DNA of 60,995 bases from positions 1-60,995 of the forward strand of contig CASFJU010000018.1 in the NCBI GenBank assembly GCA_949295115.1. Direction: 5' to 3'. Shown here in pieces: positions 25,316-33,987 of the stretch. Position 1 is the stretch's first letter. Each line of letters begins with the position of its first letter. This DNA is from an uncultured Phascolarctobacterium sp. Lineage in GTDB: Bacteria; Bacillota; Negativicutes; Acidaminococcales; Acidaminococcaceae. Position numbers and translations under genes: made by a program. Under the pieces are notes generated by a model. The model was not told the DNA's origin. It worked only from the letters and a program-made list of their open reading frames with translations, and did no database searches.

Positions 25316-26279
25316 ACGCAAAATTATCGCCGCTCTGGCAGTTGTGGTTTTGCTGCTGGCGGCGACGGGCTACAAATTATTTTTGCAGCGTCAGGCTGAT
25401 GAAGTTTTAACCGGCACGGTTGAGGCTACCAAGGCCGATATTGCCCCGCGCATTGGTGGATATCTGCGTGTGCGCACTGTTAAAGAAGGCGATAAGCTGC
25501 GTAAGGGCGAGCTGGCGGCGCAGATTGACACGCGCGATTTGGAGGCGCAGCTGGCGGAAAGCAGGGCGGCGTATGCCAAAGCGCAGTCGCAGCTTGTGGA
25601 TTTGGTTAAGGGCGCGCGCCCGCAGGAGCTGCGCGAGGCGGAAGCCAAAACTATGGCGGCGCAGAGTGTTTACGAACAGACGCACGCAGACCGCCTGCGT
25701 TATGAAAAATTGTACGCCGACGGTGCGGTATCGCGCCAGCAATATGACAAGGCTTTGGCTGACGATTTGGTGGCGGCCAATAATTTAGCGGCGGCGCGCG
25801 AGGCGGAGGCTTTGCTTTTGGCGGGCAGCCGTGTGGACGAGGTTGAGGCGCAGCGCGCCGAGGTTAAACGCACTGAAGCTGCTGTGGAGGCGGCGGAGAT
25901 AAATTTGAACGATGCTTCGCTGTACAGCCCTGTTGACGGTGTGGTGTTAAGCAAAAATTACGAGGTTGGCGAATACGTCGCTGCCGGAAGCGCGGTGCTG
26001 ACCGTTGCCGATTTGAACGACTGCTGGGTGCGCGTGTACGTGCCTTCAGACATGCTGGGCAGCATTAAAATCGGGCAGGAATGTGATGTGAACATCGACG
26101 CTTACCCGGAAAGGACTTTTACGGGCAAAATTACGGAAATCAGCGACAGCGCGGAATATACGCCGCGGCAGAGCATTACCAAACGCGAGCGCGCTAACTT
26201 GGTGTTTGCGGTTAAGGTGGCGCTGCCGAACGAGGAGGGCATCTTTAAGCCGGGCATGGTGGCGGATGTTAGCTTGTAA
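25308..26279 (+). CDS. HlyD family membrane-fusion adaptor (YbhG-like)
   Basis: A 323-residue periplasmic adaptor with one N-terminal membrane anchor (residues 4-22), a split lipoyl/barrel-sandwich region (GTVEATKADIAPRIGGYL near 42 and LYSPVDGVVLS near 208), a long coiled-coil hairpin between them (about 85-200) and a C-terminal beta-barrel. It would bridge the inner-membrane ABC pump to an outer-membrane channel encoded elsewhere. ATG 25308 is chosen over 25305 because GAGGTGG fits it better. It overlaps tetR by eight bases and the ATPase gene by one. Confidence 0.9.
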   Translation: MNKRKIIAALAVVVLLLAATGYKLFLQRQADEVLTGTVEATKADIAPRIGGYLRVRTVKEGDKLRKGELAAQIDTRDLEAQLAESRAAYAKAQSQLVDLVKGARPQELREAEAKTMAAQSVYEQTHADRLRYEKLYADGAVSRQQYDKALADDLVAANNLAAAREAEALLLAGSRVDEVEAQRAEVKRTEAAVEAAEINLNDASLYSPVDGVVLSKNYEVGEYVAAGSAVLTVADLNDCWVRVYVPSDMLGSIKIGQECDVNIDAYPERTFTGKITEISDSAEYTPRQSITKRERANLVFAVKVALPNEEGIFKPGMVADVSL

Positions 26280-27187
26280 TGATGGAATACGCGATTGAAA
26301 CAAGGGATTTAACCTGTAAATTCGGCAATTTTACAGCTGTAGACAAATTAAATATCCGCGTGGCGCCGGGGCAGATTTACGGATTTTTAGGCTCGAATGG
26401 CAGCGGCAAATCGACCAGCATCCGCATGTTGTGCGGATTATTGAAACCTGCGGCGGGCAGCGGCACGGTGCTGGGCTACGACGTTGAAACGCAGGCGGAA
26501 AAAATTAAGGAACACATCGGCTATATGTCGCAGAAGTTCAGTTTGTATCTGGATTTGACGGTGTTTGAGAACCTTGATTTTTACGCCGGTATGTACGGGC
26601 TGCGCGGTGCGGAAAAGCTTGCACGTGTGAACGAAATGATTGCGGAAATGCAGCTTGAAAATAAACGCGACGCGCTTTCGGCGACGCTTTCCGGCGGGCT
26701 TAAGCAACGCCTTGCTTTGGCGTGCGCTATTTTGCACAAACCGCGCCTGCTGTTTTTAGACGAGCCGACGAGCGCGGTAGACCCTATTTCGCGCCGCAGC
26801 TTCTGGCAGATTATCCACGGTTTGGCGCTGGGCGGAACGACGATGGTGGTAACTACGCATTTTATGGAAGAAGCGGAGCACTGCGATGAAATGGTGTTCC
26901 TTGACGCCGGTAAAATGGTGGCGCAGGGCAGCCCCAAAGCATTAAAGGATAGCATTAAGGAAGTGCTGGTAAGCATTGCCAGCGATGATTCCATTAAGCT
27001 GCGCGATGAAATACGCCGCAGTCTGCCGGTGCTTGATGCCTATATCTTCGGGCGTGAGCTGCGGCTTTTAATGCGGCGTGAAGATTTGGGCGCGCTGGCG
27101 GGCTATGCGTATAATGTTATTGAACCGAGCATGGAGGACGTTTTTTCGTACTATCTTGATAAACGGAAAGGCGGTGGCGGTGTATGA
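26279..27187 (+). CDS. ABC transporter ATP-binding protein
   Basis: A 302-residue ATPase with one nucleotide-binding domain. Walker A is GSNGSGKST, the Q-loop is YMSQKFSLY, the signature is LSGGLKQRLA, Walker B is LLFLDEP with the SAVDP D-loop, and the H-loop His is in TTHFMEEAEH. E. coli YbhF has two such domains in one chain; here there is one, so it likely works as a dimer. It powers efflux through the adjacent permease. Start codon TAATG overlap with hlyD and ATGA-type overlap with the permease gene show tight coupling. Confidence 0.93.
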   Translation: MMEYAIETRDLTCKFGNFTAVDKLNIRVAPGQIYGFLGSNGSGKSTSIRMLCGLLKPAAGSGTVLGYDVETQAEKIKEHIGYMSQKFSLYLDLTVFENLDFYAGMYGLRGAEKLARVNEMIAEMQLENKRDALSATLSGGLKQRLALACAILHKPRLLFLDEPTSAVDPISRRSFWQIIHGLALGGTTMVVTTHFMEEAEHCDEMVFLDAGKMVAQGSPKALKDSIKEVLVSIASDDSIKLRDEIRRSLPVLDAYIFGRELRLLMRREDLGALAGYAYNVIEPSMEDVFSYYLDKRKGGGGV

Positions 27188-28302
27188 ACAGGCTGCTGGC
27201 GCTTTTAAAAAAAGAATTTATCCAGATGCGGCGCGACAAATTATCGCTGGGCATTATGCTGTTCATGCCCGTTATGCAGCTGATAATTTTCGGCTTTGCC
27301 ATCAACACGGACGTTAAGCATTTAAAAACAGCGGTGTTCGACCAGTCGCTGACGCAGGAGAGCCGCGAGCTTTTGACGAGCTTTACCGCCAGCGAATATT
27401 TTGACATTGAATTTGTTGAGGACAGTTTTGACGACGTTAATTACCGGTTGGACAGCGGCGACGCCAAGGTCGGCATTATCATCCCGCCCGATTTGGACAG
27501 CAATCTTGAGCATAACCGCCCCACGCCCATACAGGTGCTGGTGGACGCTACCGATTCGCAGTCCGCGGCATCGGCAATCAGCGCGGCGCAGTCCATCGGC
27601 ATGTTAAAATCGCAGGAGGCGCGGGCTGAAAAGAGCGGTTTGCACGGCACGCCGCCCAATTTGTACGATGTGCGTGTGCGAGCCTGGTATAACCAGGATT
27701 TTGTAACGGCGTTTTACATGGTGCCGGGGCTGATGGGCACAATTTTAACGCTGACAATGGTGATGATAACCTCCATGGCGATTGTGCGTGAGCGCGAAAC
27801 CGGCACGCTGGAACAGCTGATGGTAACGCCGCTGAAAACGTGGGAACTGATGCTCGGCAAAATCATTCCCTATATTTTTGTCGGCTATGTGCAGATAACG
27901 GTGGCGCTGATGGTGGGGCTGTTTGTGTTTGACGTGCCCGTGCGCGGCAGTTTGCTGCTGTTGTATGTGCTGTCGCTGTTTTTCATCGTCGCGTCGCTGA
28001 CGCTGGGCGTTTTAATATCTAGCTATGCGCGCACGCAGATACAGGCGATGGAAATGTCGTTTTTCGTTATCCTGCCAAGCATCATGTTGTCGGGTTTTGT
28101 GTTCCCGCGCGAATCCATGCCGCAGATTTTTTACTGGCTGGGCGACGTACTGCCGCTGACATATTACCTGCAAATTCTGCGCGGCATTTTTTTAAAGGGC
28201 AACGGGCTGGCGTTTTTGTGGGGGCAGGTAGCGGCGCTCTTGGTATTTATCCTGCTGACGCTGGGGCTGAGCATTAAAAAATTTGTGAAAAAACTGAACT
28301 GA
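27184..28302 (+). CDS. ABC-2 type permease
   Basis: A 372-residue membrane protein: one N-terminal helix (about 22-40), a large extracytoplasmic domain (about 45-170), then five C-terminal helices containing the ABC-2 segment IVREREETG-like motif (seen as VRERETGTLEQLMVTPL). It resembles YbhS/YbhR. Only one permease gene is present, suggesting a homodimer instead of the YbhS-YbhR pair. Last gene of the tetR-hlyD-ABC operon. Confidence 0.92.
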   Translation: MNRLLALLKKEFIQMRRDKLSLGIMLFMPVMQLIIFGFAINTDVKHLKTAVFDQSLTQESRELLTSFTASEYFDIEFVEDSFDDVNYRLDSGDAKVGIIIPPDLDSNLEHNRPTPIQVLVDATDSQSAASAISAAQSIGMLKSQEARAEKSGLHGTPPNLYDVRVRAWYNQDFVTAFYMVPGLMGTILTLTMVMITSMAIVRERETGTLEQLMVTPLKTWELMLGKIIPYIFVGYVQITVALMVGLFVFDVPVRGSLLLLYVLSLFFIVASLTLGVLISSYARTQIQAMEMSFFVILPSIMLSGFVFPRESMPQIFYWLGDVLPLTYYLQILRGIFLKGNGLAFLWGQVAALLVFILLTLGLSIKKFVKKLN

Positions 28303-28368
28303 AATTATTAAAAGACCCTCCGGTATGTTATAATTTACTTATGTAAACAAAACGTATCCGGAGGGTTT

Positions 28369-29067
28369 ATGAATATAGGAGCAAGGCTTGAAGCAGTGGC
28401 AAAACTGGTGCCGCAGGGCTGCGTGCTGGCGGATATCGGCACCGATCATGCGTATTTGCCGGTGTGGCTGCTGCAAAAAGGGCAAATTAAAGCCGCCGTT
28501 GCGGCGGATATTGCGGCAGGGCCGTGCCGTGCGGCGCAGACCAATATCGGCATGTACGGCCTGCGCGATAAAATTGAAGTGCGCATGGGCAGCGGGCTGA
28601 CTGTGTTAAAAACGGGCGAAGCTGACGGCGCCGTTATCGCCGGAATGGGCGGCAGCACGATTATTGAAATTTTGCAGGAAGCGCCCGAAGTTGCGGCGGC
28701 GCTGAAATTTTTAATTGTGCAGCCAATGGCAGGCGCTGCGGGCTTGCGCAGATGGGTGTGCCAAAACGGCTGGCACATTGCGGACGAAGCACTGGCGGAA
28801 GAACCGCAGCATCTGTACGAAATTATTTTGCTGGAGCACGGCGAAGAAGCTGCGCACAGCGATTTGGAATATGAAACAGGCCCGCGGCTGCTGGAAAAAC
28901 GCCCGCCGCTTTTGGCAAAGCATTTGGCAAAACTGCAAAACGCTTACAAGCATACGCTGGACAGCATGGCAAAAAGCGTGCAGGCACAGCAAAGTGAAAA
29001 ATATAAAAAATTACAGGAGCTTTATGCCGGATTGGAGGAATTGAGGCATGAGTGCGGTTGTAAATGA
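28369..29067 (+). CDS. trmK: tRNA (adenine(22)-N1)-methyltransferase TrmK
   Basis: A 232-residue SAM-dependent enzyme that methylates A22 in the D-loop of some tRNAs. The Rossmann motif I is ADIGTDHAYLP (residues 21-31); the family block AGMGGSTIIEIL and the LIVQPM segment follow. A helical C-terminal domain ends the protein. A TATAAT box at 28329-28334 and GGAGGG before the ATG indicate a new transcription unit. nif3-like gene overlaps by 20 bases, as in many Firmicutes. Confidence 0.95.
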   Translation: MNIGARLEAVAKLVPQGCVLADIGTDHAYLPVWLLQKGQIKAAVAADIAAGPCRAAQTNIGMYGLRDKIEVRMGSGLTVLKTGEADGAVIAGMGGSTIIEILQEAPEVAAALKFLIVQPMAGAAGLRRWVCQNGWHIADEALAEEPQHLYEIILLEHGEEAAHSDLEYETGPRLLEKRPPLLAKHLAKLQNAYKHTLDSMAKSVQAQQSEKYKKLQELYAGLEELRHECGCK

Positions 29068-29842
29068 CATTATAAAAATTATGGACGGCATCGCCCCGCG
29101 CGAACTGGCGGAAAGCTGGGACAACGCCGGTTTTTTAATCGGCCGCAGGGATAACGCCGTAAAAAAAATCATGGTGGCGCTGGATGTATCGCCGGAGGTT
29201 GTGGAACAAGCGGTGACGCAGAAGGTGGACATGCTGGTAACGCACCACCCGCCGATTTTTAAGCCTCTGAAAGCTATCTGCGACAGCAGCTGGCAAAGCG
29301 CATTGCTGTTAAAATGTATTGAAAACGGCATTGCCGTGTACAGCGCGCACACAAGCCTTGACAGCGTGCTGGGCGGCGTTAATGACGTGCTGGCGGAAAA
29401 GCTGGGGCTGCAAAACGTAACCACGCTGGTTAACGGCTGTGAAGACGGCGGTTCGCTGGGGCGCGTCGGTACCTTGCCGCAAAAAATGGAATTTGAAGCT
29501 TTTGCCGCTATGGTTAAGCGCGTGCTGGGGTTGGATTTTGTAATCGGCATCAGCGCAGGCAGAGCGGTGCATAAGGTTGCCCTGTGCGGCGGTGCGGGCA
29601 TTGATTTTGTCGCCGAAGCGCTGGAGCACGGCGCGGATACTTACGTTACCGGCGACATTAAATACCACGAAGCGCAAAACGCCGTGTTCAGCGGGCTTAA
29701 TTTAATTGACGCCACGCATCAGGGGACGGAGCTGCCGGTGGTAGCGGTGCTTGCCGATAAAATATCGTTGCGCCTTGCGGCAGCCGGTCTGGGCGCACAG
29801 GTGCTGACGGCGCACGAAACCTTACTTTTTAAGCAATATTGA
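29048..29842 (+). CDS. Nif3-like dinuclear metal centre protein (YqfO family)
   Basis: A 264-residue member of the DUF34/NIF3 family, a toroidal hexamer with two metals per subunit. Metal ligands are visible in VTHHPPIF (two His), SAHTSLD (Asp/His) and DATHQGTE (His/Glu) near the C-terminus. Its biochemical role is unsettled; GTP cyclohydrolase I type 2 annotations are doubtful. The overlap with trmK indicates translational coupling. It lacks the extra insert domain found in Bacillus YqfO, which fits its shorter length. Confidence 0.93.
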   Translation: MSAVVNDIIKIMDGIAPRELAESWDNAGFLIGRRDNAVKKIMVALDVSPEVVEQAVTQKVDMLVTHHPPIFKPLKAICDSSWQSALLLKCIENGIAVYSAHTSLDSVLGGVNDVLAEKLGLQNVTTLVNGCEDGGSLGRVGTLPQKMEFEAFAAMVKRVLGLDFVIGISAGRAVHKVALCGGAGIDFVAEALEHGADTYVTGDIKYHEAQNAVFSGLNLIDATHQGTELPVVAVLADKISLRLAAAGLGAQVLTAHETLLFKQY

Positions 29843-29860
29843 CGAATTGAGGTAATATAT

Positions 29861-30784
29861 ATGATTAGTGAATTTAAAGCGGGCGCAAAAATCTGCCAGT
29901 CCGTACTGATGAGGGTGCAGCGCGTGGGCACATCAAGCAACGGCGCGCCTTTTGCCCGCGGCTTACTGGAGGACAACAGCGGCAAAATACCGTTTATTAC
30001 TTTTGAAGCGCCGATTGTTGAAAAACTGCGTGACATGGACGGACCTGCGCCGATGATGGTCAGCGGCAGCGTGGATATTAACAAGTTCAGCGGCGAAATG
30101 GCGTTGCAGGTTATCATCAAAAAAGTCAGCGACATTGTGCCGGAGGACGATATCAGCAACCTGCTGCCCGAAGGCGATTTTGACCATGCAGCTTATAAAG
30201 ATAAGTTTGACCGCCTGATTAAAAGCGTTTTAACTCCTGGCTTGCGCCTGGTGCTGGATAATGTTTTTGAAGGCGAAACCTACGAGCGCTTTTTGCGTAA
30301 CCCGGCAGGCATGCGCCTGCACCATGCATATATCGGCGGTTTGCTGCAGCACTCTGTCGATGTGGCGACGCTGGCTTCCAACATGGCGGATACCATCGGC
30401 GGCGTTGATAAGGATTTAATTGTTGCCGGTGCATTGCTGCATGATGTAGGCAAGCTACGCGAAATTTCCGCGTCCATGGGCTTTCCGTATACGACGGAAG
30501 GCCGCCTTTTGGGGCATATTAGCATGAGTGCGGCGATAGTGCAGGAGGCGGCAGCCAAAGCGCGTGTTACCGGCCCTAAATTGCAGCACCTGCTGCATAT
30601 CGTGCTGGCGCACCACGGAGAGCCGGAAAAAGGTTCGCCGGTTGCCTGCGCCACCAAAGAAGCGTTTATCGTGCATTACGCCGACGAGCTGGACGCGATT
30701 ATGAATCAGTACAAAAAAACGGACGGTAAAAATCCGTGGGAATTTAATAAAATGTTGCAGCGTTATCTTTTAACCAACGCATAA
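29861..30784 (+). CDS. 3'-5' exoribonuclease YhaM-like (OB-fold plus HD domain)
   Basis: A 307-residue protein. The N-terminal OB-fold (about 10-95) would bind single-stranded nucleic acid. The HD domain from about 150 carries HHAYIGGLLQHS, LLHDVGKLRE, LGHISMS and ILAHHG-type motifs (seen as VLAHHGEPEKG). YhaM family members degrade RNA or DNA from the 3' end using manganese. It follows the Nif3-like gene by 18 bases and is probably in the same operon. Confidence 0.9.
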   Translation: MISEFKAGAKICQSVLMRVQRVGTSSNGAPFARGLLEDNSGKIPFITFEAPIVEKLRDMDGPAPMMVSGSVDINKFSGEMALQVIIKKVSDIVPEDDISNLLPEGDFDHAAYKDKFDRLIKSVLTPGLRLVLDNVFEGETYERFLRNPAGMRLHHAYIGGLLQHSVDVATLASNMADTIGGVDKDLIVAGALLHDVGKLREISASMGFPYTTEGRLLGHISMSAAIVQEAAAKARVTGPKLQHLLHIVLAHHGEPEKGSPVACATKEAFIVHYADELDAIMNQYKKTDGKNPWEFNKMLQRYLLTNA

Positions 30785-30800
30785 AAGCAGGGTGAACTTT

Positions 30801-31061
30801 ATGGAATGGTTCTTTCTGGGCGCGTTTCTGGCGCTGCTTGGCGTCGTCGGGGAATGGCTGGAGAAAAAGGAAAAGGACGGGCTTTATAATCCGGACAATC
30901 TTCCCCCTTCCGCGCGCGGCGATAATACGCATAATGCGGAGCAACACCCTTACACGCAGGATGACATTATTTATAAAGACGGGCAGTATTACGAAAACGA
31001 AAACAGTGAAGACTGGGAAGAATTTGAGTACGAAATAAGCGAGGACGAACGCTTTAAATAA
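30801..31061 (+). CDS. Small membrane-anchored protein of unknown function
   Basis: An 86-residue protein: one N-terminal hydrophobic helix (residues 2-18) followed by a polar, strongly acidic tail rich in Glu, Asp and Tyr. There is no recognised domain. The ATG is preferred over an upstream GTG because GCAGGG lies at a proper distance. It follows yhaM by 16 bases, so it is likely the last gene of that operon, and the rnpB promoter begins just after its stop. Confidence 0.7.
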   Translation: MEWFFLGAFLALLGVVGEWLEKKEKDGLYNPDNLPPSARGDNTHNAEQHPYTQDDIIYKDGQYYENENSEDWEEFEYEISEDERFK

Positions 31062-31065
31062 TGGC

Positions 31066-31094
31066 TTGACTATTTAACCTTTTTATGCTAAAGT
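31066..31094 (+). promoter_or_regulatory. Promoter of rnpB
   Basis: TTGACT (31066-31071), 17-base spacer, TAAAGT (31089-31094), placing the RNA start at about 31101. Confidence 0.75.
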
Positions 31095-31101
31095 TACTTG
31101 C

Positions 31102-31459
31102 AGTATGAGTGTGAAAGGCAATCGCTGACGGCCTTGTGCCGTAAGAGGAAAGTCCGGGCTCCACAGGGCAGAATGCCGGATAACGTCCGGCGAGGGTGAC
31201 CTCAGGGATAGTGCCACAGAAATGTGTACCGCCTGCTTCGGCAGGTAAGGGTGGAACGGTGCGGTAAGAGCGCACCAGCGTTCGGGTAACCGGGCGGCTA
31301 GGTAAACCCCATTCGGAGCAAGACCAAATAGGGAAGGGATGAAGCGGCCCGCTGATCCTTCCGGGTTGTGTCGCTTGAGCCTGCAAGTAATTGCCGGCCT
31401 AGATAAATGATTGCTGCCGCTTTGCGGAACAGAACCCGGCTTATTGAGCACTCGTATTA
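31102..31459 (+). ncRNA. rnpB: RNase P RNA (class A)
   Basis: Contains the conserved core segments of bacterial RNase P RNA: GAGGAAAGTCCGGGCTCC near the 5' end (CR-I), AGGGTGACCTCAGGGATAG-like region, GTGCCACAGAAA, GGTAAACCCCATTCGG and, near the 3' end, the ACAGAACCCGGCTTA (CR-V). The 5' AGTATGAGTG and 3' CACTCGTATT close the terminal P1 helix. This ribozyme matures tRNA 5' ends. Ends are set from P1 and are approximate by a few bases. Confidence 0.97.
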
Positions 31460-31468
31460 CGCAAATAC

Positions 31469-31498
31469 AGGCTGGTAATTTTACCGGCCTTATTTTTT
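31469..31498 (+). terminator. Intrinsic terminator of rnpB
   Basis: AGGCTGGTAA/TTACCGGCCT stem followed by TATTTTTTT. Confidence 0.9.
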
Positions 31499-31530
31499 TG
31501 CAAAATTCACCGTTGTTTCATAACCGGCGC

Positions 31531-31559
31531 TTACAATTTGCTTAAAGTTGTTATATAAT
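31531..31559 (+). promoter_or_regulatory. Promoter of the glycosyltransferase gene
   Basis: TTACAA (31531-31536), 17-base spacer, TATAAT (31554-31559). Confidence 0.65.
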
Positions 31560-31592
31560 ATAATGGTAATTAAGTTTAAGGTGAGTCTGAAA

Positions 31593-32525
31593 ATGAAGAA
31601 GCTTGTTTCGTTTGTAGTACCTGTTTATAACGAAGAAGAAAACCTGCATGAGTTCCATAAACGCATGAGCAGTGTAATGGAAGCGCTGCCCTACGATTAT
31701 GAACTGATTTTTGTCGATGACGGTTCCGCCGACAGCAGCCATTTGATTCTGGCAGAGCTGGCGGAGCAGGATGAACATGTGCAGGTGTATTTTTTGTCGC
31801 GCAATTACGGGCACCAGCTTGCGCTGACCTGTGGGCTGGACCACGCTGACGGCGACGCCGTTATTACCATGGATGGCGATTTGCAGCACCCGCCAGAGCT
31901 TGTGCCGGAGCTTTTGAAGCTGTGGGAGGACGGCTACCAGATTGTGCAGACGGTGCGCACGGCGACGGAGGACGCTTCGTTTTTTAAGAACCTGACATCA
32001 AAAGCTTATTACAAACTTATCAATTCGCTTTCCAAAGTGGAGATTACACCGGGCGGCAGTGATTTCCGACTGATGGACAAAGTTGCGGTGGAGGCGTTCA
32101 GGCACTACCGCGAGCGCGCCCGTTTTATCCGCGGGCTGGTGAATACTTTGGGCTTTAAAACGGCAACTTTTGAGTTTACCGCGCCGCCGCGTTTTGCGGG
32201 GCATTCTAAATTTAATCTGCATAAGATGCTGCATTTTGCGCTGGACGGAATCACATCTTTTTCAAATTTACCGCTGCGCTGGGCATTTTATATCGGTATT
32301 GTGTTCGGTTTAATCAGCTTTATGCTGGTTTTACACGTGCTTTATGTAAAATATGTTGCAATGGACGCAGTGCCCGGTTGGGCAACCATGACGGCCAGCG
32401 TACTCTTTCTCGGCGGCATCCAGCTGGTGGGTATCGGCATTCTTGGCGAATATATCGGCCGCATTTTTGAGGAGGTTAAGCAAAGACCGTTGTACATCGT
32501 CGGCAGACACATTGGCAAACGGTAG
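31593..32525 (+). CDS. Family 2 glycosyltransferase, polyprenyl-phosphate type
   Basis: A 310-residue membrane-bound transferase of the DPM1/GtrB/ArnC kind. The GT-A domain shows VPVYNEEENL at the start, FVDDGSADSS and the TMDGDLQHPPE metal-binding segment. Two C-terminal membrane helices (about 228-250 and 262-285) follow. Such enzymes transfer a sugar from a nucleotide donor to undecaprenyl phosphate for use in cell-surface glycans. The ATG at 31593 is selected by AAGGTGAG eight bases upstream. The sugar is not predictable. Confidence 0.92.
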   Translation: MKKLVSFVVPVYNEEENLHEFHKRMSSVMEALPYDYELIFVDDGSADSSHLILAELAEQDEHVQVYFLSRNYGHQLALTCGLDHADGDAVITMDGDLQHPPELVPELLKLWEDGYQIVQTVRTATEDASFFKNLTSKAYYKLINSLSKVEITPGGSDFRLMDKVAVEAFRHYRERARFIRGLVNTLGFKTATFEFTAPPRFAGHSKFNLHKMLHFALDGITSFSNLPLRWAFYIGIVFGLISFMLVLHVLYVKYVAMDAVPGWATMTASVLFLGGIQLVGIGILGEYIGRIFEEVKQRPLYIVGRHIGKR

Positions 32526-32531
32526 TTTTGG

Positions 32532-32560
32532 TTTACAGCAGGCCGTTTTTGTGGTATAAT
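32532..32560 (+). promoter_or_regulatory. Promoter of the NlpC/P60 gene
   Basis: TTTACA (32532-32537), 17-base spacer, TATAAT (32555-32560). Confidence 0.75.
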
Positions 32561-32596
32561 TTACTTGTTTATAAAAGGCGCAAGGAAGTGATGTGG

Positions 32597-33265
32597 ATGG
32601 TAAAAAAAGGATTACTTTGTCTGGTATTTACATGTGTACTCTGTTTAGCAAACATGGCGACTGCATTGGCCTCGTTTGAATATGGAGATAATGGCCCAGA
32701 AGTTCTGGCCATTCAAAAACGTCTGGTTGAATTGAAATATGAAATTAAACTGCTTGACGGTGATTTCGGTTCTGAAACGGAAGCCGCTGTCAAACGCTTC
32801 CAGGCGGATAAACAGTTGGAAGTCGACGGAATTATCGGCGAAGCTACCTATACGGCTTTGATGAACAAGCCGATGCCTCCTAACCGTTCCGGCAGGAGCG
32901 CAACCATCAGAAACGTTATCCGTGCGGCTTATGGCGTAATCGGTACTCCGTATGTGTTCGGCGGTACCAGCGTTTACGGTTTTGACTGCTCCGGTTTTAC
33001 CCAGTACGCTTTCGCGCGTGCGGGCATCAATATTCCGCGCACTGCCGATGTGCAGATGTACAGCGGCAAACAAATCAGCGCTAGCCAGCTGCGCCCGGGC
33101 GATTTGATTTTCTTCAGCACTTATGAACCCGGCCCGTCGCATTGCGGCATTTATCTCGGCAACGGCCAGTTTATCCATGCAGGTTCCAGCACCGGCGTAA
33201 CGGTTGCTTCTGCATTTACCGGCTACTGGGGTGCCCGTTATTACGGCGCCTGCCGCATTATCTGA
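32597..33265 (+). CDS. Secreted NlpC/P60 peptidoglycan hydrolase
   Basis: A 222-residue exported enzyme. Signal peptide: residues 1-25 (MVKKGLLCLVF... ending ATALA). Peptidoglycan-binding domain type 1: about 28-85 (GPEVLAIQKRL, DGDFGSETEAAVKRFQ, VDGIIGEATY). NlpC/P60 domain: from about 105, with catalytic Cys131 in GFDCSGF, His in PSHCGIYLG and a further His in GQFIHAG. It cuts stem peptides of peptidoglycan. AAGGAAG fits the ATG at 32597 better than the one at 32591. Own promoter and terminator. Confidence 0.94.
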   Translation: MVKKGLLCLVFTCVLCLANMATALASFEYGDNGPEVLAIQKRLVELKYEIKLLDGDFGSETEAAVKRFQADKQLEVDGIIGEATYTALMNKPMPPNRSGRSATIRNVIRAAYGVIGTPYVFGGTSVYGFDCSGFTQYAFARAGINIPRTADVQMYSGKQISASQLRPGDLIFFSTYEPGPSHCGIYLGNGQFIHAGSSTGVTVASAFTGYWGARYYGACRII

Positions 33266-33272
33266 TTAAGCA

Positions 33273-33316
33273 TAAACTACCAATAAGGTTCGCCCTGTTG
33301 GTAGTTTATTTTTTTA
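33273..33316 (+). terminator. Intrinsic terminator after the NlpC/P60 gene
   Basis: Perfect 11-bp stem TAAACTACCAA (33273-33283) with TTGGTAGTTTA (33298-33308), then seven T. Confidence 0.92.
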
Positions 33317-33420
33317 TTTTGGCGTTAAAATATCCCTGCTTTGTAATATTTTTGTGAAAGCATATAGTGTTAAATACCCAAAGGCGCTGTTTTATTGTAT
33401 AATAATGCTAATAACAGTTA

Positions 33421-33987
33421 ATGGCGGTGTGATGAAGCACCGATTAGGGAAATATTAAAAATTTACTGCGATAAGGAAGGCTTTGACGTAATTGAAGCTG
33501 CCGACGGCGCGGAAGCCATTTTAAAAGTGCAGTCCGAAAAGCCCGATATTATCATTCTGGATATTATGATGCCGGTAATGGACGGGCTGGAAGTCTGCAA
33601 ACAGGTCCGCAAGATGAGGTTAAAGCCGTTTTGCGCAGAAGCACGATGGTGAAAAAAGAAGAAGCTGATGGCCGTTCGCATATCGAATACAAAGGCCTCA
33701 GCATCGACATGGAAAAATATCAGGTTATTGCCTTTGGCAACAAAATGACCTTTACCGCCAAAGAGATGGAGCTTTTGTGGTGCCTGGCTTCCAACCCGGG
33801 CAAGGCGTTTTCGCGCAACCAGCTGTTGGAAACCATCTGGGGCTATTCCTACTACGGCGATACCCGCACCGTAGATACGCACATTAAGCGCATCAGGCAA
33901 AAACTTAATATTCCGGAAGATTCCGAATGGGATATTACAACCATTTGGGGCGTAGGCTATAAGTTTGAGGTTAAAGACAAAAAATGA
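33421..33987 (+). pseudogene. OmpR/PhoB-type response regulator, broken by two deletions
   Basis: Three pieces in different frames rebuild most of a response regulator. 33421-33429 gives Met-Ala-Val and then a stop, where a family member would read on into the VDDE motif. 33431-33652 gives DEAPIREILKIYC..., with the phospho-acceptor Asp in IIILDIMMPVMDG, and runs to VRKM before losing frame. 33616-33987 resumes at EVKAVLRRST and carries a complete winged-helix domain (LLWCLASNPGKAFSRNQLLE, then RTVDTHIKRIRQKL, GVGYKF). Missing are part of beta-1 and about 45 residues with the conserved Thr/Ser and the Lys of the K-P-F loop. No good ribosome binding site precedes 33421. A 118-residue DNA-binding remnant could start at TTG 33631. 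Real decay or assembly error. Confidence 0.85.

Noticed and set aside
31054..31451. Open frames of 110-122 codons across the RNase P RNA region
   Set aside because: The sequence is the rnpB ribozyme with all conserved segments; such frames are often mis-annotated as genes.
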